Below, one piece after another: positions 6,374-14,515 of a DNA stretch of 20,508 nt; the stretch's first letter is position 1; each line of letters starts with the position of its first letter. The notes beneath the pieces are model-generated. The model was not told the DNA's origin, did not search any database, and saw nothing but the letters and a program-made list of their open reading frames with translations. The position numbers were made by a program, and so were the translations under genes. Source of the DNA: Olsenella urininfantis (GTDB taxonomy: Bacteria > Actinomycetota > Coriobacteriia > Coriobacteriales > Atopobiaceae); the NCBI RefSeq assembly GCF_900155635.1, contig NZ_LT732540.1, positions 717,893-738,400 on the forward strand, written 5' to 3'.

Positions 6374-7138
6374 GTGTCCGAGCCCATCGCCATGGCAGAC
6401 CAAGACAGCATCATCGACGTCAACGACGTCTCGATGATCTTCAACATAGCCTCCGAGCAGTTCAACTCGCTCAAGGAGTACTTCATCGCCCTCATGCGCC
6501 ACGAGCTGCGCTTCAAGGAGTTTCGCGCGCTTGACCACATAGACTTCCACGTGAGGCGCGGCGAGGCGTTTGGCCTGGTGGGGACCAATGGGTCAGGCAA
6601 GTCCACCATGCTCAAGGTCATCGCCGGCGTGCTCAAGGCCTCGGAGGGGTGCTGCCAGGTCCGTGGCACCATCGCCCCCCTCATCGAGCTCGGCGCAGGC
6701 TTTGACATGGAGCTCACGGCCAAGGAGAACATCTACCTCAACGGGTCGCTTCTGGGCTACCGCAAGGACTTCATAGACGCGCACTTCCAGGAGATCGTCG
6801 ACTTCGCCGAGCTCCAGGACTTCATGGACATGCCCCTCAAGAACTACTCCAGTGGCATGGTCGCACGCATCGCCTTCGCCATCGCCACCATAACCGAGCC
6901 CGACATCCTCATCGTGGACGAGACCCTCTCCGTGGGAGACTTCCTCTTCCAGCAGAAGTGCGAGAGGCGCATCAAGGAGCTTGTGGACTCAAACAACGTC
7001 ACGGTCCTTCTCGTGAGCCACTCCATTGACCTCGTGGAGCGCATGTGCGACCGCGTCTGCTGGATAGAGAAGGGCAAGCAGCGCATGCTTGGCCCCACGG
7101 CGGAGGTCTGTGCGGCGTACAAGCGGTTGGGGGCGTAG
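6374..7138 (+). CDS. wzt: ABC transporter ATPase for polysaccharide export (short Wzt/TagH-like)
   Basis: A 254-residue ATPase from GTG 6374, chosen because GGAGGGAG lies six bases upstream; ATG at 6392 is an alternative. Walker A is GTNGSGKST (70-78), the signature YSSGMVAR is at 158-165, Walker B ILIVDE at 178-183 and the H-loop His at 216. The segment before Walker A (FNIASEQFNSLKEYF, then an ALDHIDF strand) and the LIELGAGFDMELTAKENIYLNG stretch (103-124, with breaks) are hallmarks of the polysaccharide and teichoic acid exporter subfamily. It powers Wzm. The protein ends soon after the nucleotide-binding domain, so it lacks the C-terminal glycan-recognition domain found in long Wzt proteins. 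By analogy, export should not need a chain-terminator modification read by that domain. Confidence 0.9.
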   Translation: MSEPIAMADQDSIIDVNDVSMIFNIASEQFNSLKEYFIALMRHELRFKEFRALDHIDFHVRRGEAFGLVGTNGSGKSTMLKVIAGVLKASEGCCQVRGTIAPLIELGAGFDMELTAKENIYLNGSLLGYRKDFIDAHFQEIVDFAELQDFMDMPLKNYSSGMVARIAFAIATITEPDILIVDETLSVGDFLFQQKCERRIKELVDSNNVTVLLVSHSIDLVERMCDRVCWIEKGKQRMLGPTAEVCAAYKRLGA

Positions 7139-7141
7139 GCG

Positions 7142-8242
7142 GTGGCAGAGAGCCAGGAGCCCTCCGCCGGCAAGCTGCCCCTGCTGAGCGTGCTCGTACC
7201 TATCTGCAACGTGGAGCGCTACCTGAGGCAGTGCCTTCTCTCGCTCAAGTCGCAGAGCTTTCAGGACTTCGAGGCCATCCTTCTCAACGACGGCTCGACC
7301 GACTCCTCGGGCGCAATCGCCCACGAGCTTGCCGAGGGAGACTCCCGCCTCCACGTTGTGGACAAGCCCAACTCCGGCTATGGCTCCACGCTCAACCTGG
7401 GCCTTTCTCTGGCGCGGGGTCGCTATGTGGGCTTCCTCGAGTCCGATGACATCATGTGCGAAGGTGCCCTGGAGAGCCTGATGTCGGCTGCCGTGGAAAA
7501 CGATTGCGACTTGGTGCGCGGCGGCTTCTCGCTCTACTGGTCCTCTGGCCCCAGGGACCTGATGCAGCATCCCTTTGCGCCAGACCTCATCGGCCGCGTG
7601 CTGGATCCCAGGGTCGAGCCCCGGCTCTACCTCTGCCGTCCCGCCATCTGGAGCGGGGTGTTTCGTCGCTCCTTCCTCGAGGAGAACGACATCCTCTTCC
7701 TCGAGACGCCTGGCGCCTCCTATCAGGACACCTCCTTCGCCTTCAAGACCTACGCCGCCGCGCGTCGCGCCTTCTTCCTTGACCTGCCCGTCATTCGCTA
7801 CCGCCAGGACAACGAGGGCTCATCGGTGCGCTCGCAAGGCAAGGTGTACATGGTCAAGGGCGAGTTTGACGAGATAGACCGCTGGCTTGGCGCTCGTGCG
7901 GAACGCGAGCACGCCTCGGATCTGAGCCTGGCCTCCCTTGTGGCGCGCTACAACGCCTACCTCTGGAACGTGGATCGCATCGCGGGCGAGTTTCGTGCGG
8001 AGTTCATGCGGTCCATGGCCGAGGAGTTCAGGGCGCTTGACGCTTCCGGGCGGATCGAATGGGCTCGCCTCGATGGCTGGAGGGCGCTCAACCTGCGCTC
8101 GATCATGAGTGACCCGCAGCGCTACCTCGCCCTGCGCGAGCGTTTTCGCTCGAGCGGCTCCATCTCCAAGCTCGTCTTCGCCTTGAGTCTGGGCGGTCCT
8201 GCGGCCGTGGCGGCCGCCCTGCGCGAGCGGAGGGGCCGCTAG
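7142..8242 (+). CDS. Family 2 glycosyltransferase, type A (first copy)
   Basis: A 366-residue GT-A fold transferase from GTG 7142, three bases after the wzt stop. The nucleotide-sugar domain shows LSVLVPICNVERYL (15-28), NDGSTDSS (49-56), DKPNSGYGSTLNLGL (74-88) and the metal-binding ESDD (100-103). The C-terminal part has no membrane segment and contains IWSGVFRRSFLEENDI, LETPGASYQDTSF and YRQDNEGSSVRS. The same blocks recur in the gene at 9382-10455, so the two are paralogues. The enzyme should transfer a sugar from a nucleotide donor to a growing lipid-linked glycan in the cytoplasm. Donor and linkage cannot be read from the sequence. The GASYQDxxFxFK block is a feature of a GT2 subgroup common in capsule and cell-wall glycan clusters. 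Confidence 0.85.
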   Translation: MAESQEPSAGKLPLLSVLVPICNVERYLRQCLLSLKSQSFQDFEAILLNDGSTDSSGAIAHELAEGDSRLHVVDKPNSGYGSTLNLGLSLARGRYVGFLESDDIMCEGALESLMSAAVENDCDLVRGGFSLYWSSGPRDLMQHPFAPDLIGRVLDPRVEPRLYLCRPAIWSGVFRRSFLEENDILFLETPGASYQDTSFAFKTYAAARRAFFLDLPVIRYRQDNEGSSVRSQGKVYMVKGEFDEIDRWLGARAEREHASDLSLASLVARYNAYLWNVDRIAGEFRAEFMRSMAEEFRALDASGRIEWARLDGWRALNLRSIMSDPQRYLALRERFRSSGSISKLVFALSLGGPAAVAAALRERRGR

Positions 8243-9313
8243 ATGCCCCGCGTCTCCGTCATCGTTCCCGTCTACCAGGTGAAGGAGGAGCTGCCCTCCT
8301 GCCTGGAATCCCTCCTGCGGCAGTCCCTTGATGACATCGAGGTCGTCTGTGTGGATGACGGATCAAGCGACGGGTCGGCGGAGGTCCTTGCGCAATATGC
8401 CCGGGAGGACGCCCGCATCAAGGTTCTTCATCAGGAGAACTCCGGCGTTGGCACGGCAAGGAACAAGGGGATGGGACAGGCGTCCGGCGACCTGATCATG
8501 TTCTGTGACGCCGACGACGCTCTTGTCGAGGATGCCTGCGAGAGGGTGTCCGAGGCCTTCTCGCAAGACGGTTGCGACGTCATGGTCTTCGGCTTTGCCG
8601 TCGAGCCCCCTCAGCTGATGCACCCCTCGCTCGTGGGAAAGACCTCGCCGAGGGATGCCGTCCTGGACGGATCGCCCGAGTCCGTCGTTGCCCTGCTCTT
8701 CAAGGAGGACGCGCGCCCCTTTGGGGCCCGCATCGCCCTTTCGCGCGACTTCGTCGAGCGCGAGGGCATCTGCTGGCATCCGGTGTTGAGCCTGGGAGAT
8801 GACCAGTTCTTCTGCTTCGAGGTCTACGCACGCTCGAGGCGCACCACGCTCTGCTCGCGCGCTCTCTATCGCTACCGCATGCGCGAGGGCTCCCTTACCC
8901 ACGCCGGCCAGGGGAGCGTGCCCGAGCTCCTGGGGAAGATGGGTCGTCACCTGTCCTGCGAGCGCGCGGTGCTCTCGGACGCCCGCGCCTCGGGGCTGCT
9001 TGACATCTGCCCGGAGCGGGTTCTCGATTGGTGCCTGGAGCTCCTGCTCCATGACGGCCTGCGCCTTCCCGAGGGGTCGCGCCAGGGGTTCTGGCGGCGC
9101 TGGGAGGCGGCGATGTCCGAGGAGCTCGACCTTGCCACCCTGCGCGTTCGGCTCGGCTTTCCCGCCCGCATGTGCCTGGACAAGGTCTTGGGCTGCGCCC
9201 GTGGTGGGGGAGCCGGCCCTACCGGCCTTGACCTTGGCCTCTACTTCGTGCGGAAGAGGGGGCTGACGTCTGCGCTCAGGCGCGCCCTCTGGGGCCTTGC
9301 CCGCCGCCGCTAG
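8243..9313 (+). CDS. Family 2 glycosyltransferase, type B (first copy)
   Basis: A 356-residue GT2 enzyme; its ATG follows the previous stop directly and GGAGGGG lies seven bases upstream. Motifs: VSVIVPVYQVKEEL (4-17), DDGSSDGS (38-45), NSGVGTARNKGM (66-77) and DADD (89-92). The C-terminal half contains RIALSRDF, LGDDQFFCFEVYARSRRT and a LYRYRMREGSLTH block that recurs in altered form in the gene at 10458-11516 (GEDQVFAFAVFPRSRRT, LYEYRIARGDSLV). A basic tail (RRALWGLARRR) may bind the membrane. It probably adds a second sugar after the type A enzyme. The first position of the first acidic motif is Asp where the other three copies have Asn, so donor preference may differ, but this is only an inference. 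Confidence 0.85.
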   Translation: MPRVSVIVPVYQVKEELPSCLESLLRQSLDDIEVVCVDDGSSDGSAEVLAQYAREDARIKVLHQENSGVGTARNKGMGQASGDLIMFCDADDALVEDACERVSEAFSQDGCDVMVFGFAVEPPQLMHPSLVGKTSPRDAVLDGSPESVVALLFKEDARPFGARIALSRDFVEREGICWHPVLSLGDDQFFCFEVYARSRRTTLCSRALYRYRMREGSLTHAGQGSVPELLGKMGRHLSCERAVLSDARASGLLDICPERVLDWCLELLLHDGLRLPEGSRQGFWRRWEAAMSEELDLATLRVRLGFPARMCLDKVLGCARGGGAGPTGLDLGLYFVRKRGLTSALRRALWGLARRR

Positions 9314-9381
9314 GCCTACCCGCCTTTTGCCCTATGCTCTAGGTGAACGCAACGCTAAAGACACGTGTGAAGGAAGCCGTC

Positions 9382-10455
9382 ATGCCGCAGATCTCGGTAC
9401 TCGTGCCCATCTACAACGTCGAGCGCTACCTTGCCCCCTGCCTCGACTCCCTCGCCGCCCAGAGCTTCGAGGACTTCGAGGTGATCTGCATCAACGACGG
9501 CTCCACCGACGGCTCGCGAGGCATCATCCAGCGCTACCTCGACGCTGACCCGCGCTTTCGCGTCGTGGACAAGCCCAACTCCGGCTATGGTGCCTCCATG
9601 AACCTCGGCCTGTCCGAGGCGCGGGGCCGCTACGTGGCCATTCTCGAGTCCGATGACCTCTTTGTGCCCCGGGCCCTCGAGCTTCTCCATTCGGCGGCCG
9701 AGGGCTGCGGGGCGCAGGTCTCCAAGGCGGACTTCGAGCTCTACTGGTCAGAGGGCGAGCGCCACCAGCGCTGCCACGTCGTTCCGAAGGGGCTTGCGGG
9801 GCGGTGCGTCTGTCCGCTGGACGAGGGTCGCGAGGTCTTCTACCGTCAGCCCTCCATCTGGAGCGGCCTCTACCGCCGCGACTTCCTCGAGCAGAACGAC
9901 ATCCGCTTCCTCGAGACGCCCGGCGCCTCCTATCAGGACGCGGGCTTCGGCTTCAAGGTCTGGGCCGCGGCCGAACGGGCATGCTTCCTCTCCGAGAGCG
10001 TCCTGCTCTACCGTCAGGACAACGAGGCCTCGTCGGTCCGCTCTCCGGGAAAGGTCTTCTGCGTCATGGACGAATACGCCGAGATGAGGCGCTGGCTGGC
10101 TAAGCGGGGGGAGGCTCAGTCCATCTTGGAGCCAGTCCTCGCGCGCATGAGCCTCAACAGCTACCTCTGGAACTACGCGCGACTGGGCCCCGAGCTGCGC
10201 GAGGGCTTCCTTGGGCGCGCCCGCGCCGAGCTGACGGAGCTGCGCGAGAGCGGCCTCTTCGACGCGTGCGGCATGGGGCCTGTCAAACGGGCCGAGCTGG
10301 ATGCGCTGATAGACCATCCGGAGCGCTTCGCGCGTGCCTGGTCAGGAGGAGAGCCGGCCCCCGGTCCCCTGGGGATGCTCGTCCATCTGGGTCGCCTGGG
10401 AGGTCTTGGCCTGGTGCTCGCGGTCATGGCCCAGAAGCTTGCGGGGAGGGGATAG
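9382..10455 (+). CDS. Family 2 glycosyltransferase, type A (second copy)
   Basis: A 357-residue GT2 enzyme. I place the start at ATG 9382 because AAGGAAG lies five bases upstream and the N-terminus then begins MPQISVLVPIYNVERYL like its paralogues; GTG at 9343 would add 13 unrelated residues. Motifs: NDGSTDGS (38-45), DKPNSGYGASMNLGL (63-77) and ESDD (89-92). The C-terminal part repeats the type A blocks IWSGLYRRDFLEQNDIRF, LETPGASYQDAGFGFK and YRQDNEASSVRS. A 68-base gap separates it from the previous gene, the largest inside the cluster, so it may start a second transcription unit or mark the edge of the duplicated module. It is likely cytoplasmic or membrane-associated; the substrate is unknown. 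Confidence 0.85.
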   Translation: MPQISVLVPIYNVERYLAPCLDSLAAQSFEDFEVICINDGSTDGSRGIIQRYLDADPRFRVVDKPNSGYGASMNLGLSEARGRYVAILESDDLFVPRALELLHSAAEGCGAQVSKADFELYWSEGERHQRCHVVPKGLAGRCVCPLDEGREVFYRQPSIWSGLYRRDFLEQNDIRFLETPGASYQDAGFGFKVWAAAERACFLSESVLLYRQDNEASSVRSPGKVFCVMDEYAEMRRWLAKRGEAQSILEPVLARMSLNSYLWNYARLGPELREGFLGRARAELTELRESGLFDACGMGPVKRAELDALIDHPERFARAWSGGEPAPGPLGMLVHLGRLGGLGLVLAVMAQKLAGRG

Positions 10456-10457
10456 CG

Positions 10458-11516
10458 GTGGCACGCCTCTCGGTCATCGTCCCCGTCTACAACGTCGAGG
10501 CCTACCTGGACGAGTGCCTTGACTCCCTGGCGGCACAGACGTTCGGGGACATCGAGATCGTCTGCGTGAACGACGGGTCGACGGACTCTTCGCGCTCCAT
10601 CCTTGCGGAGCACGCGCGCCGTGACGGGCGCATCAAGGTCGTGGACAAGCCCAACGGGGGGCTCTCCAGCGCGCGCAACGCAGGGATGGAGGCTGCGACG
10701 TCGGAATACCTCTGCTTCCTGGACTCGGACGACCGCTACCTGCCGAATGCGTGTCAGAGGATAGTGGAGGAGCTGGATGCGTCCTTTGCCGAGCTGCTGT
10801 GCTTTGGGGGTCTCGCCTTGCCCAGAAGCGCGTCATACCCCTGGCTCGAGGAGGTGTTCAGCCCGCGCGACGTCCTGTACGAGGCCTTCGAGCCAGCACT
10901 GCTCCTGAGCGAGGCCACAAAGCCGCTTGCCGTGCGGCTGTCTTTGAGGCGCGACTTCGCCCTGCGCGAGAACATCCACTTCGACGAGTCCGTGCGCTAT
11001 GGGGAGGATCAGGTGTTCGCCTTCGCCGTCTTTCCCCGCTCCAGGCGCACCCTGCTCATCTCCGACAAGCTTTACGAGTACCGCATCGCACGCGGCGACT
11101 CCCTCGTCAACCGCATGCTCGCGAACCCTGCCCGCATGCTTCGCGAGCACGTTGCCATGGAGCGCCGCATCCTGGACGACTGGAAGCGGATGGGCATCCT
11201 GGAGCGCTACTCCGACCTGCAGCTTGCCTGGATCGTGGAGCTCGTCCTCTTCGATGCCATGAGGCTTTCGGACGTGGACTGTGCGGCCATATTCAGCCTT
11301 GCGTCCGAGACCCTTCTCGTGGAGTGGGACCTGGGGCGCATCGAAAAGGCCGACGTTGGCCTGGGGACCCGCCTGGCGCTGCTGTGCGCCAAGAGGGGAA
11401 GGCCTCCCCGGGGACTTTGGCGAAAGGCCCTCATGTCCCTCTACTACGTGGACAAACGGGGTGTCCTCGGGCTGTTGAGGCGTCTCTTCATGGGCCCGCG
11501 CAAGGCCCATGGCTAG
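10458..11516 (+). CDS. Family 2 glycosyltransferase, type B (second copy)
   Basis: A 352-residue GT2 enzyme from GTG 10458, two bases after the previous stop, with GGAGG eight bases upstream. Upstream in-frame sequence is only a shadow of the neighbour. Motifs: LSVIVPVYNVEAYL (4-17), NDGSTDSS (38-45), DKPNGGLSSARNAGM (63-77) and DSDD (89-92). The C-terminal half has RLSLRRDFALRENIHF, YGEDQVFAFAVFPRSRRT, LYEYRIARGDSLV and a YYVDKRGVLGLLRRLF end that parallels YFVRKRGLTSALRRAL in the first type B copy. It is the last gene of the polysaccharide cluster; a promoter for pyrR begins 41 bases later. No terminator is visible between them, so some read-through into the pyr leader is possible. Confidence 0.85.
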   Translation: MARLSVIVPVYNVEAYLDECLDSLAAQTFGDIEIVCVNDGSTDSSRSILAEHARRDGRIKVVDKPNGGLSSARNAGMEAATSEYLCFLDSDDRYLPNACQRIVEELDASFAELLCFGGLALPRSASYPWLEEVFSPRDVLYEAFEPALLLSEATKPLAVRLSLRRDFALRENIHFDESVRYGEDQVFAFAVFPRSRRTLLISDKLYEYRIARGDSLVNRMLANPARMLREHVAMERRILDDWKRMGILERYSDLQLAWIVELVLFDAMRLSDVDCAAIFSLASETLLVEWDLGRIEKADVGLGTRLALLCAKRGRPPRGLWRKALMSLYYVDKRGVLGLLRRLFMGPRKAHG

Positions 11517-11557
11517 ACGGCGCACGTCGGTCGACGTCCGCCTCGCGAACTTTCGGC

Positions 11558-11586
11558 TTGCCAAGCGCGCCGCGCGCGGATACACT
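11558..11586 (+). promoter_or_regulatory. Sigma-70-type promoter of the pyr operon
   Basis: TTGCCA (11558-11563), a spacer of exactly 17 bases and TACACT (11581-11586) form the best promoter match in the window. Transcription would start near 11593, giving a leader of about 128 bases before pyrR. Confidence 0.85.
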
Positions 11587-11592
11587 AATCCA

Positions 11593-11707
11593 GACCTTTA
11601 AACACGGTACGAGATGCCGGTAAGGTAAAGATGACCCTGCGGGGTCGGACATGGCCTTCTTTCGGGTGTCTTGTGCCGTACATGTACGGGCAGGGCATCT
11701 TTTTTTA
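11593..11707 (+). promoter_or_regulatory. pyr leader with PyrR-type attenuator
   Basis: The leader ends in a large hairpin followed by seven T: AGATG-A-CCCTGC (11629-11640) pairs with GCAGGGCATCT (11690-11700), leaving one bulged A. Two pairings compete with it. GACCC/GGGTC (11633-11646) uses the 5' arm, and AGATGCC (11612-11618) can take GGCATCT (11694-11700) from the 3' arm. A 14-base palindrome (11676-11689) stacks on the terminator stem. In bacteria with PyrR, UMP-bound PyrR binds the leader and favours termination; this layout suits that model. I did not find a clear match to the Bacillus PyrR-binding loop, so the binding site is unassigned. Confidence 0.7.
11629..11706 (+). terminator. 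Intrinsic terminator inside the pyr leader
   Basis: An 11-pair stem with one bulge and an enclosed palindrome, followed by T at 11700-11706 and then the pyrR ribosome site AAGGAAGGAG. It can end transcription before pyrR. Confidence 0.75.
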
Positions 11708-11720
11708 AGGAAGGAGTCCC

Positions 11721-12293
11721 ATGGAACAGCTTGCGCCCAAGGCTACCATCATGGACGGCCAGGCAATGGAGCGAGCGGTGGTGCGCATCGCGCATGAGAT
11801 CATCGAGCACAACGAGGGAGCCGCAAACATCGCCCTCGTTGGCATCATCCGCCGCGGAGAGACCCTTGCGCGACAGCTAGCCCAGGCGATCGAGAAGATC
11901 GAGGGCAGCTCCCCCAAGATCGGCTCTCTCGACATCAGCTTCTATCGCGATGACGTCACGCGCAACATCGCGCCCGTCCTGCACTCCACCAACATCCCCT
12001 TCAAGATCGATGACGCGCACATCGTCCTGGTGGATGACGTCCTCTACACGGGGCGCACGGTGCGCTCCGCCCTCAACGCCCTCATGGACTACGGTCGCCC
12101 CAGGACCGTTCAGCTGGCCGTGATGGTGGACCGCGGGCACCGCGAGCTTCCCATCCGCGCGGACTACGTTGGCAAGAACGTTCCCTCGTCCCACGAAGAG
12201 GACGTGCGCGTGTGCGTGAAGCCTCTCGACGGCCATGACGCAGTGGAGATCTGGGACGTTAAGAAGCAGGAGATTGCGGGAGGTACCAGGTAA
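11721..12293 (+). CDS. pyrR: Pyrimidine operon regulator / uracil phosphoribosyltransferase
   Basis: A 190-residue protein with ATG behind AAGGAAGGAG. The phosphoribosyltransferase PRPP-binding motif is VLVDDVLYTGRT (102-113), and the PyrR-specific VDRGHRELPIRADYVGKN (136-153) follows; ALVGIIRRGETLA (38-50) is the N-terminal substrate loop. PyrR senses UMP/UTP versus PRPP, binds pyr mRNA and promotes termination or blocks translation; many members also make UMP from uracil. It is the first gene of the operon and probably controls its own leader. Length and motif order match the family fully. The stop overlaps pyrB as TAATG, so the two are translationally coupled. Confidence 0.97.
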   Translation: MEQLAPKATIMDGQAMERAVVRIAHEIIEHNEGAANIALVGIIRRGETLARQLAQAIEKIEGSSPKIGSLDISFYRDDVTRNIAPVLHSTNIPFKIDDAHIVLVDDVLYTGRTVRSALNALMDYGRPRTVQLAVMVDRGHRELPIRADYVGKNVPSSHEEDVRVCVKPLDGHDAVEIWDVKKQEIAGGTR

Positions 12294-13228
12294 TGCTGTC
12301 CGTAAAGCACCTCATAGACACCTACAGCCTCACGGCCGACGACATCACTCAGATTCTCGACACCGCCGCCTCGTTCGAGGAGGTCAACAACCGCGCCATC
12401 AAGAAGGTGCCCGCGCTGCGTGGCCGCACCATCGTGAACCTCTTCCTGGAGCCCTCCACCCGCACCAAGAGCTCCTTCGAGCTTGCCGAGAAGCGCCTCT
12501 CGGCCGACAGCCTCTCCATGGGCGGCTCCACGAGCTCCGTGGTCAAGGGCGAGTCCTTGGCCGACACCATCCAGACCATCGACGCCATGAACGTGGACAT
12601 GTTCATATGCCGCGCGAGGCTGGCGGGAACTCCTCAGAAGATTACCGAGAACACCGACGCCATAGTGATCAACGCCGGCGACGGCAAGCACCAGCATCCC
12701 ACCCAGGCGATGCTCGACCTCTACACCATCCGCAAGAACTTCGGCCACCTGGACGACCTGAAGGTGGCCATCGTGGGAGACCTCGCCCACAGCCGCGTCT
12801 GCGGGTCGCTCGCCCCCGCCCTCAAGACCATGGGCGCGGACGTCACGCTGGTGGGTCCCCCCACCTTCCAGGTGGACGATCCCGACTGGTTCGGCTGCCC
12901 CCAGACCTCGAGCCTGGACGAGGTCATCGAGGACATGGACGTGGTCTACATGCTCCGAGTCCAGCTGGAGCGCATGGAGGGTGCGGCGATCCCCTCGCGC
13001 CGCGAGTACAACCGCCTCTACGGCCTTGACATGAGGCGTGTCAAGCGCATGAAGGACGATGCCATCATCTGTCACCCCGGCCCGATGAACCGCGGCATGG
13101 AGATCAACGCGGACGTGGCCGACTGCGCCCGCTCGAGGATTCTTGACCAGGTCAACGCAGGGGTCCTTACGCGCATGGCCGAGATGTACCTGCTTCTGGG
13201 AGGAGAGAACAATGGCGTTTCTGCTTAA
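12293..13228 (+). CDS. pyrB: Aspartate carbamoyltransferase catalytic subunit
   Basis: A 311-residue enzyme that joins carbamoyl phosphate and aspartate, the first committed step of pyrimidine synthesis. Carbamoyl-phosphate loop PSTRTKSSFE (54-63), K85 in SSVVKGES, and HPTQAMLDLYTI (135-146) are present, as is a C-terminal CHPGPMNRGMEI block. The usual catalytic Arg-His pair appears as Arg-Ala (R107, A108, within CRARLAGTP): the Arg is kept but the His is replaced. No pyrI regulatory subunit gene is next to it, as is usual with PyrR-type operons. The ATG overlaps the pyrR stop, and the end overlaps pyrC by 17 bases. Length is typical. Confidence 0.97.
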   Translation: MLSVKHLIDTYSLTADDITQILDTAASFEEVNNRAIKKVPALRGRTIVNLFLEPSTRTKSSFELAEKRLSADSLSMGGSTSSVVKGESLADTIQTIDAMNVDMFICRARLAGTPQKITENTDAIVINAGDGKHQHPTQAMLDLYTIRKNFGHLDDLKVAIVGDLAHSRVCGSLAPALKTMGADVTLVGPPTFQVDDPDWFGCPQTSSLDEVIEDMDVVYMLRVQLERMEGAAIPSRREYNRLYGLDMRRVKRMKDDAIICHPGPMNRGMEINADVADCARSRILDQVNAGVLTRMAEMYLLLGGENNGVSA

Positions 13229-14504
13229 GTCCGCTCACGTCGTAGATCCCCAGCTGGGCCTGGACGACATACGTGACGTGCTCATCGAGGGCAAGGAGAT
13301 CAAGGCTGTCGAGAAGGGCATCGAGTGCGGCGAGGACATGGAGGTAATCGACTGCAGCGGCAAGTACCTCGTCCCCGGCCTCGTGGACATGCACGTGCAC
13401 TTCCGCGACCCCGGCTTCGAGTACAAGGAGACCATGGAGACGGGCGCCCGAGCGGCAACCCACGGCGGCTTCACCGACGTCGCCACGATGCCCAACACCG
13501 ACCCCGTGATAGACACGGGCACGGGCGTGCGCTACCAGATCGACCGCGCCCACGCGGCGAACCTCTGCCACGTGCGCCCCATCGGGTCGCTCACCCGCGG
13601 CCAGAAGGGCGAGGCCTTGGCCGAGATCGGCGACATGGTCATGGAGGGCGCCTGCGCCTTCTCCGATGACGGGCATGGCGTCCAGAGCGCCGGCATGATG
13701 CGCACCTGCATGGACTACGTCTCGCAGTTCGACCGCGTGGCCATCGCCCACTGCGAGGACGAGAGCCTCACCGTGCACGGCGTGATCAACGAGGGCCGCG
13801 CCTCCACGCGCCTTGGCATGTTCGGCTGGCCGGCGCTTGGCGAGGAGATGGAGATCTACCGCGACATCGAGCTCTGTCGCCTGACGGGCTGCCCGCTGCA
13901 CATCGCCCACATCTCCACCGCCAAGGGCTTGGAGCTCGTCAAGGCCGCCAAGGCCGAGGGCCTGCCCGTCACCTGCGAGGTCACCCCTCACCACCTCTTC
14001 CTCAACGAGGAGGACATCAGCTCCGTCTATGACACCAACCTCAAGATGAACCCGCCCCTTCGCCTCAAGTCAGACATGGAGGCCCTGGTGGAGGGCGTCA
14101 TCGACGGATCCATCGACTGCGTGGTCACCGACCATGCGCCCCACGCCCAGCACGAGAAGGACTGCGAGTGGGAGATCGCCTTCTTCGGCACCATCGGGCT
14201 CGAGACCTCTCTCCCGCTCATGCTCAACAACCTGGTGCGCACCGGCAAGATGAGCTGGTCGCGCCTGGTTGAGGTCATGGCGGTGCGTCCCCGTGAGGTG
14301 CTCAGGCTCCGGCCCGTGCGCATCGAGGTCTCCTCTCGTGCCGACCTCACCCTGATCGACCCGGCCAGCGAGGTCACGGTGGATGCCGACTACTTCGAGA
14401 GCCTCTCGAAGAACTCCGCCTTCCTGGGCCAGACCCTCGTCGGAGTCGCCACGGACGTCTTCGTGGATGGTAGGCACACCCTGAAGGACGGCATCGTAGC
14501 CTAG
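13212..14504 (+). CDS. pyrC: Dihydroorotase
   Basis: A 430-residue class I dihydroorotase, which closes carbamoyl aspartate to dihydroorotate. I use ATG 13212 because GGAGGAGAG lies just upstream and the protein then begins MAFLLKSAHVVDP, as in the family. Metal ligands: H61 and H63 in HVHFRDPG, D153 region SDDG, H180, H233 in HIAHIS, and D307 in the TDHAPH motif. NTDPVIDTG (95-103) and MNPPLR (279-284) are substrate-binding segments. The start lies inside pyrB (17-base overlap). A strong hairpin follows the stop before pyrK. All key residues are present. Confidence 0.96.
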   Translation: MAFLLKSAHVVDPQLGLDDIRDVLIEGKEIKAVEKGIECGEDMEVIDCSGKYLVPGLVDMHVHFRDPGFEYKETMETGARAATHGGFTDVATMPNTDPVIDTGTGVRYQIDRAHAANLCHVRPIGSLTRGQKGEALAEIGDMVMEGACAFSDDGHGVQSAGMMRTCMDYVSQFDRVAIAHCEDESLTVHGVINEGRASTRLGMFGWPALGEEMEIYRDIELCRLTGCPLHIAHISTAKGLELVKAAKAEGLPVTCEVTPHHLFLNEEDISSVYDTNLKMNPPLRLKSDMEALVEGVIDGSIDCVVTDHAPHAQHEKDCEWEIAFFGTIGLETSLPLMLNNLVRTGKMSWSRLVEVMAVRPREVLRLRPVRIEVSSRADLTLIDPASEVTVDADYFESLSKNSAFLGQTLVGVATDVFVDGRHTLKDGIVA

Positions 14505-14515
14505 TCCCAAGAGAT

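Noticed and set aside
5455..6732. 425-codon open frame on the minus strand opposite wzm and wzt
   Set aside because: The plus-strand genes carry full ABC transporter motifs; the minus product is low in hydrophobic blocks and has no recognisable domain.
9333..9338. TATGCT as a -10 for the third glycosyltransferase
   Set aside because: No -35 at proper distance; only the unusual 68-base gap suggests a promoter.
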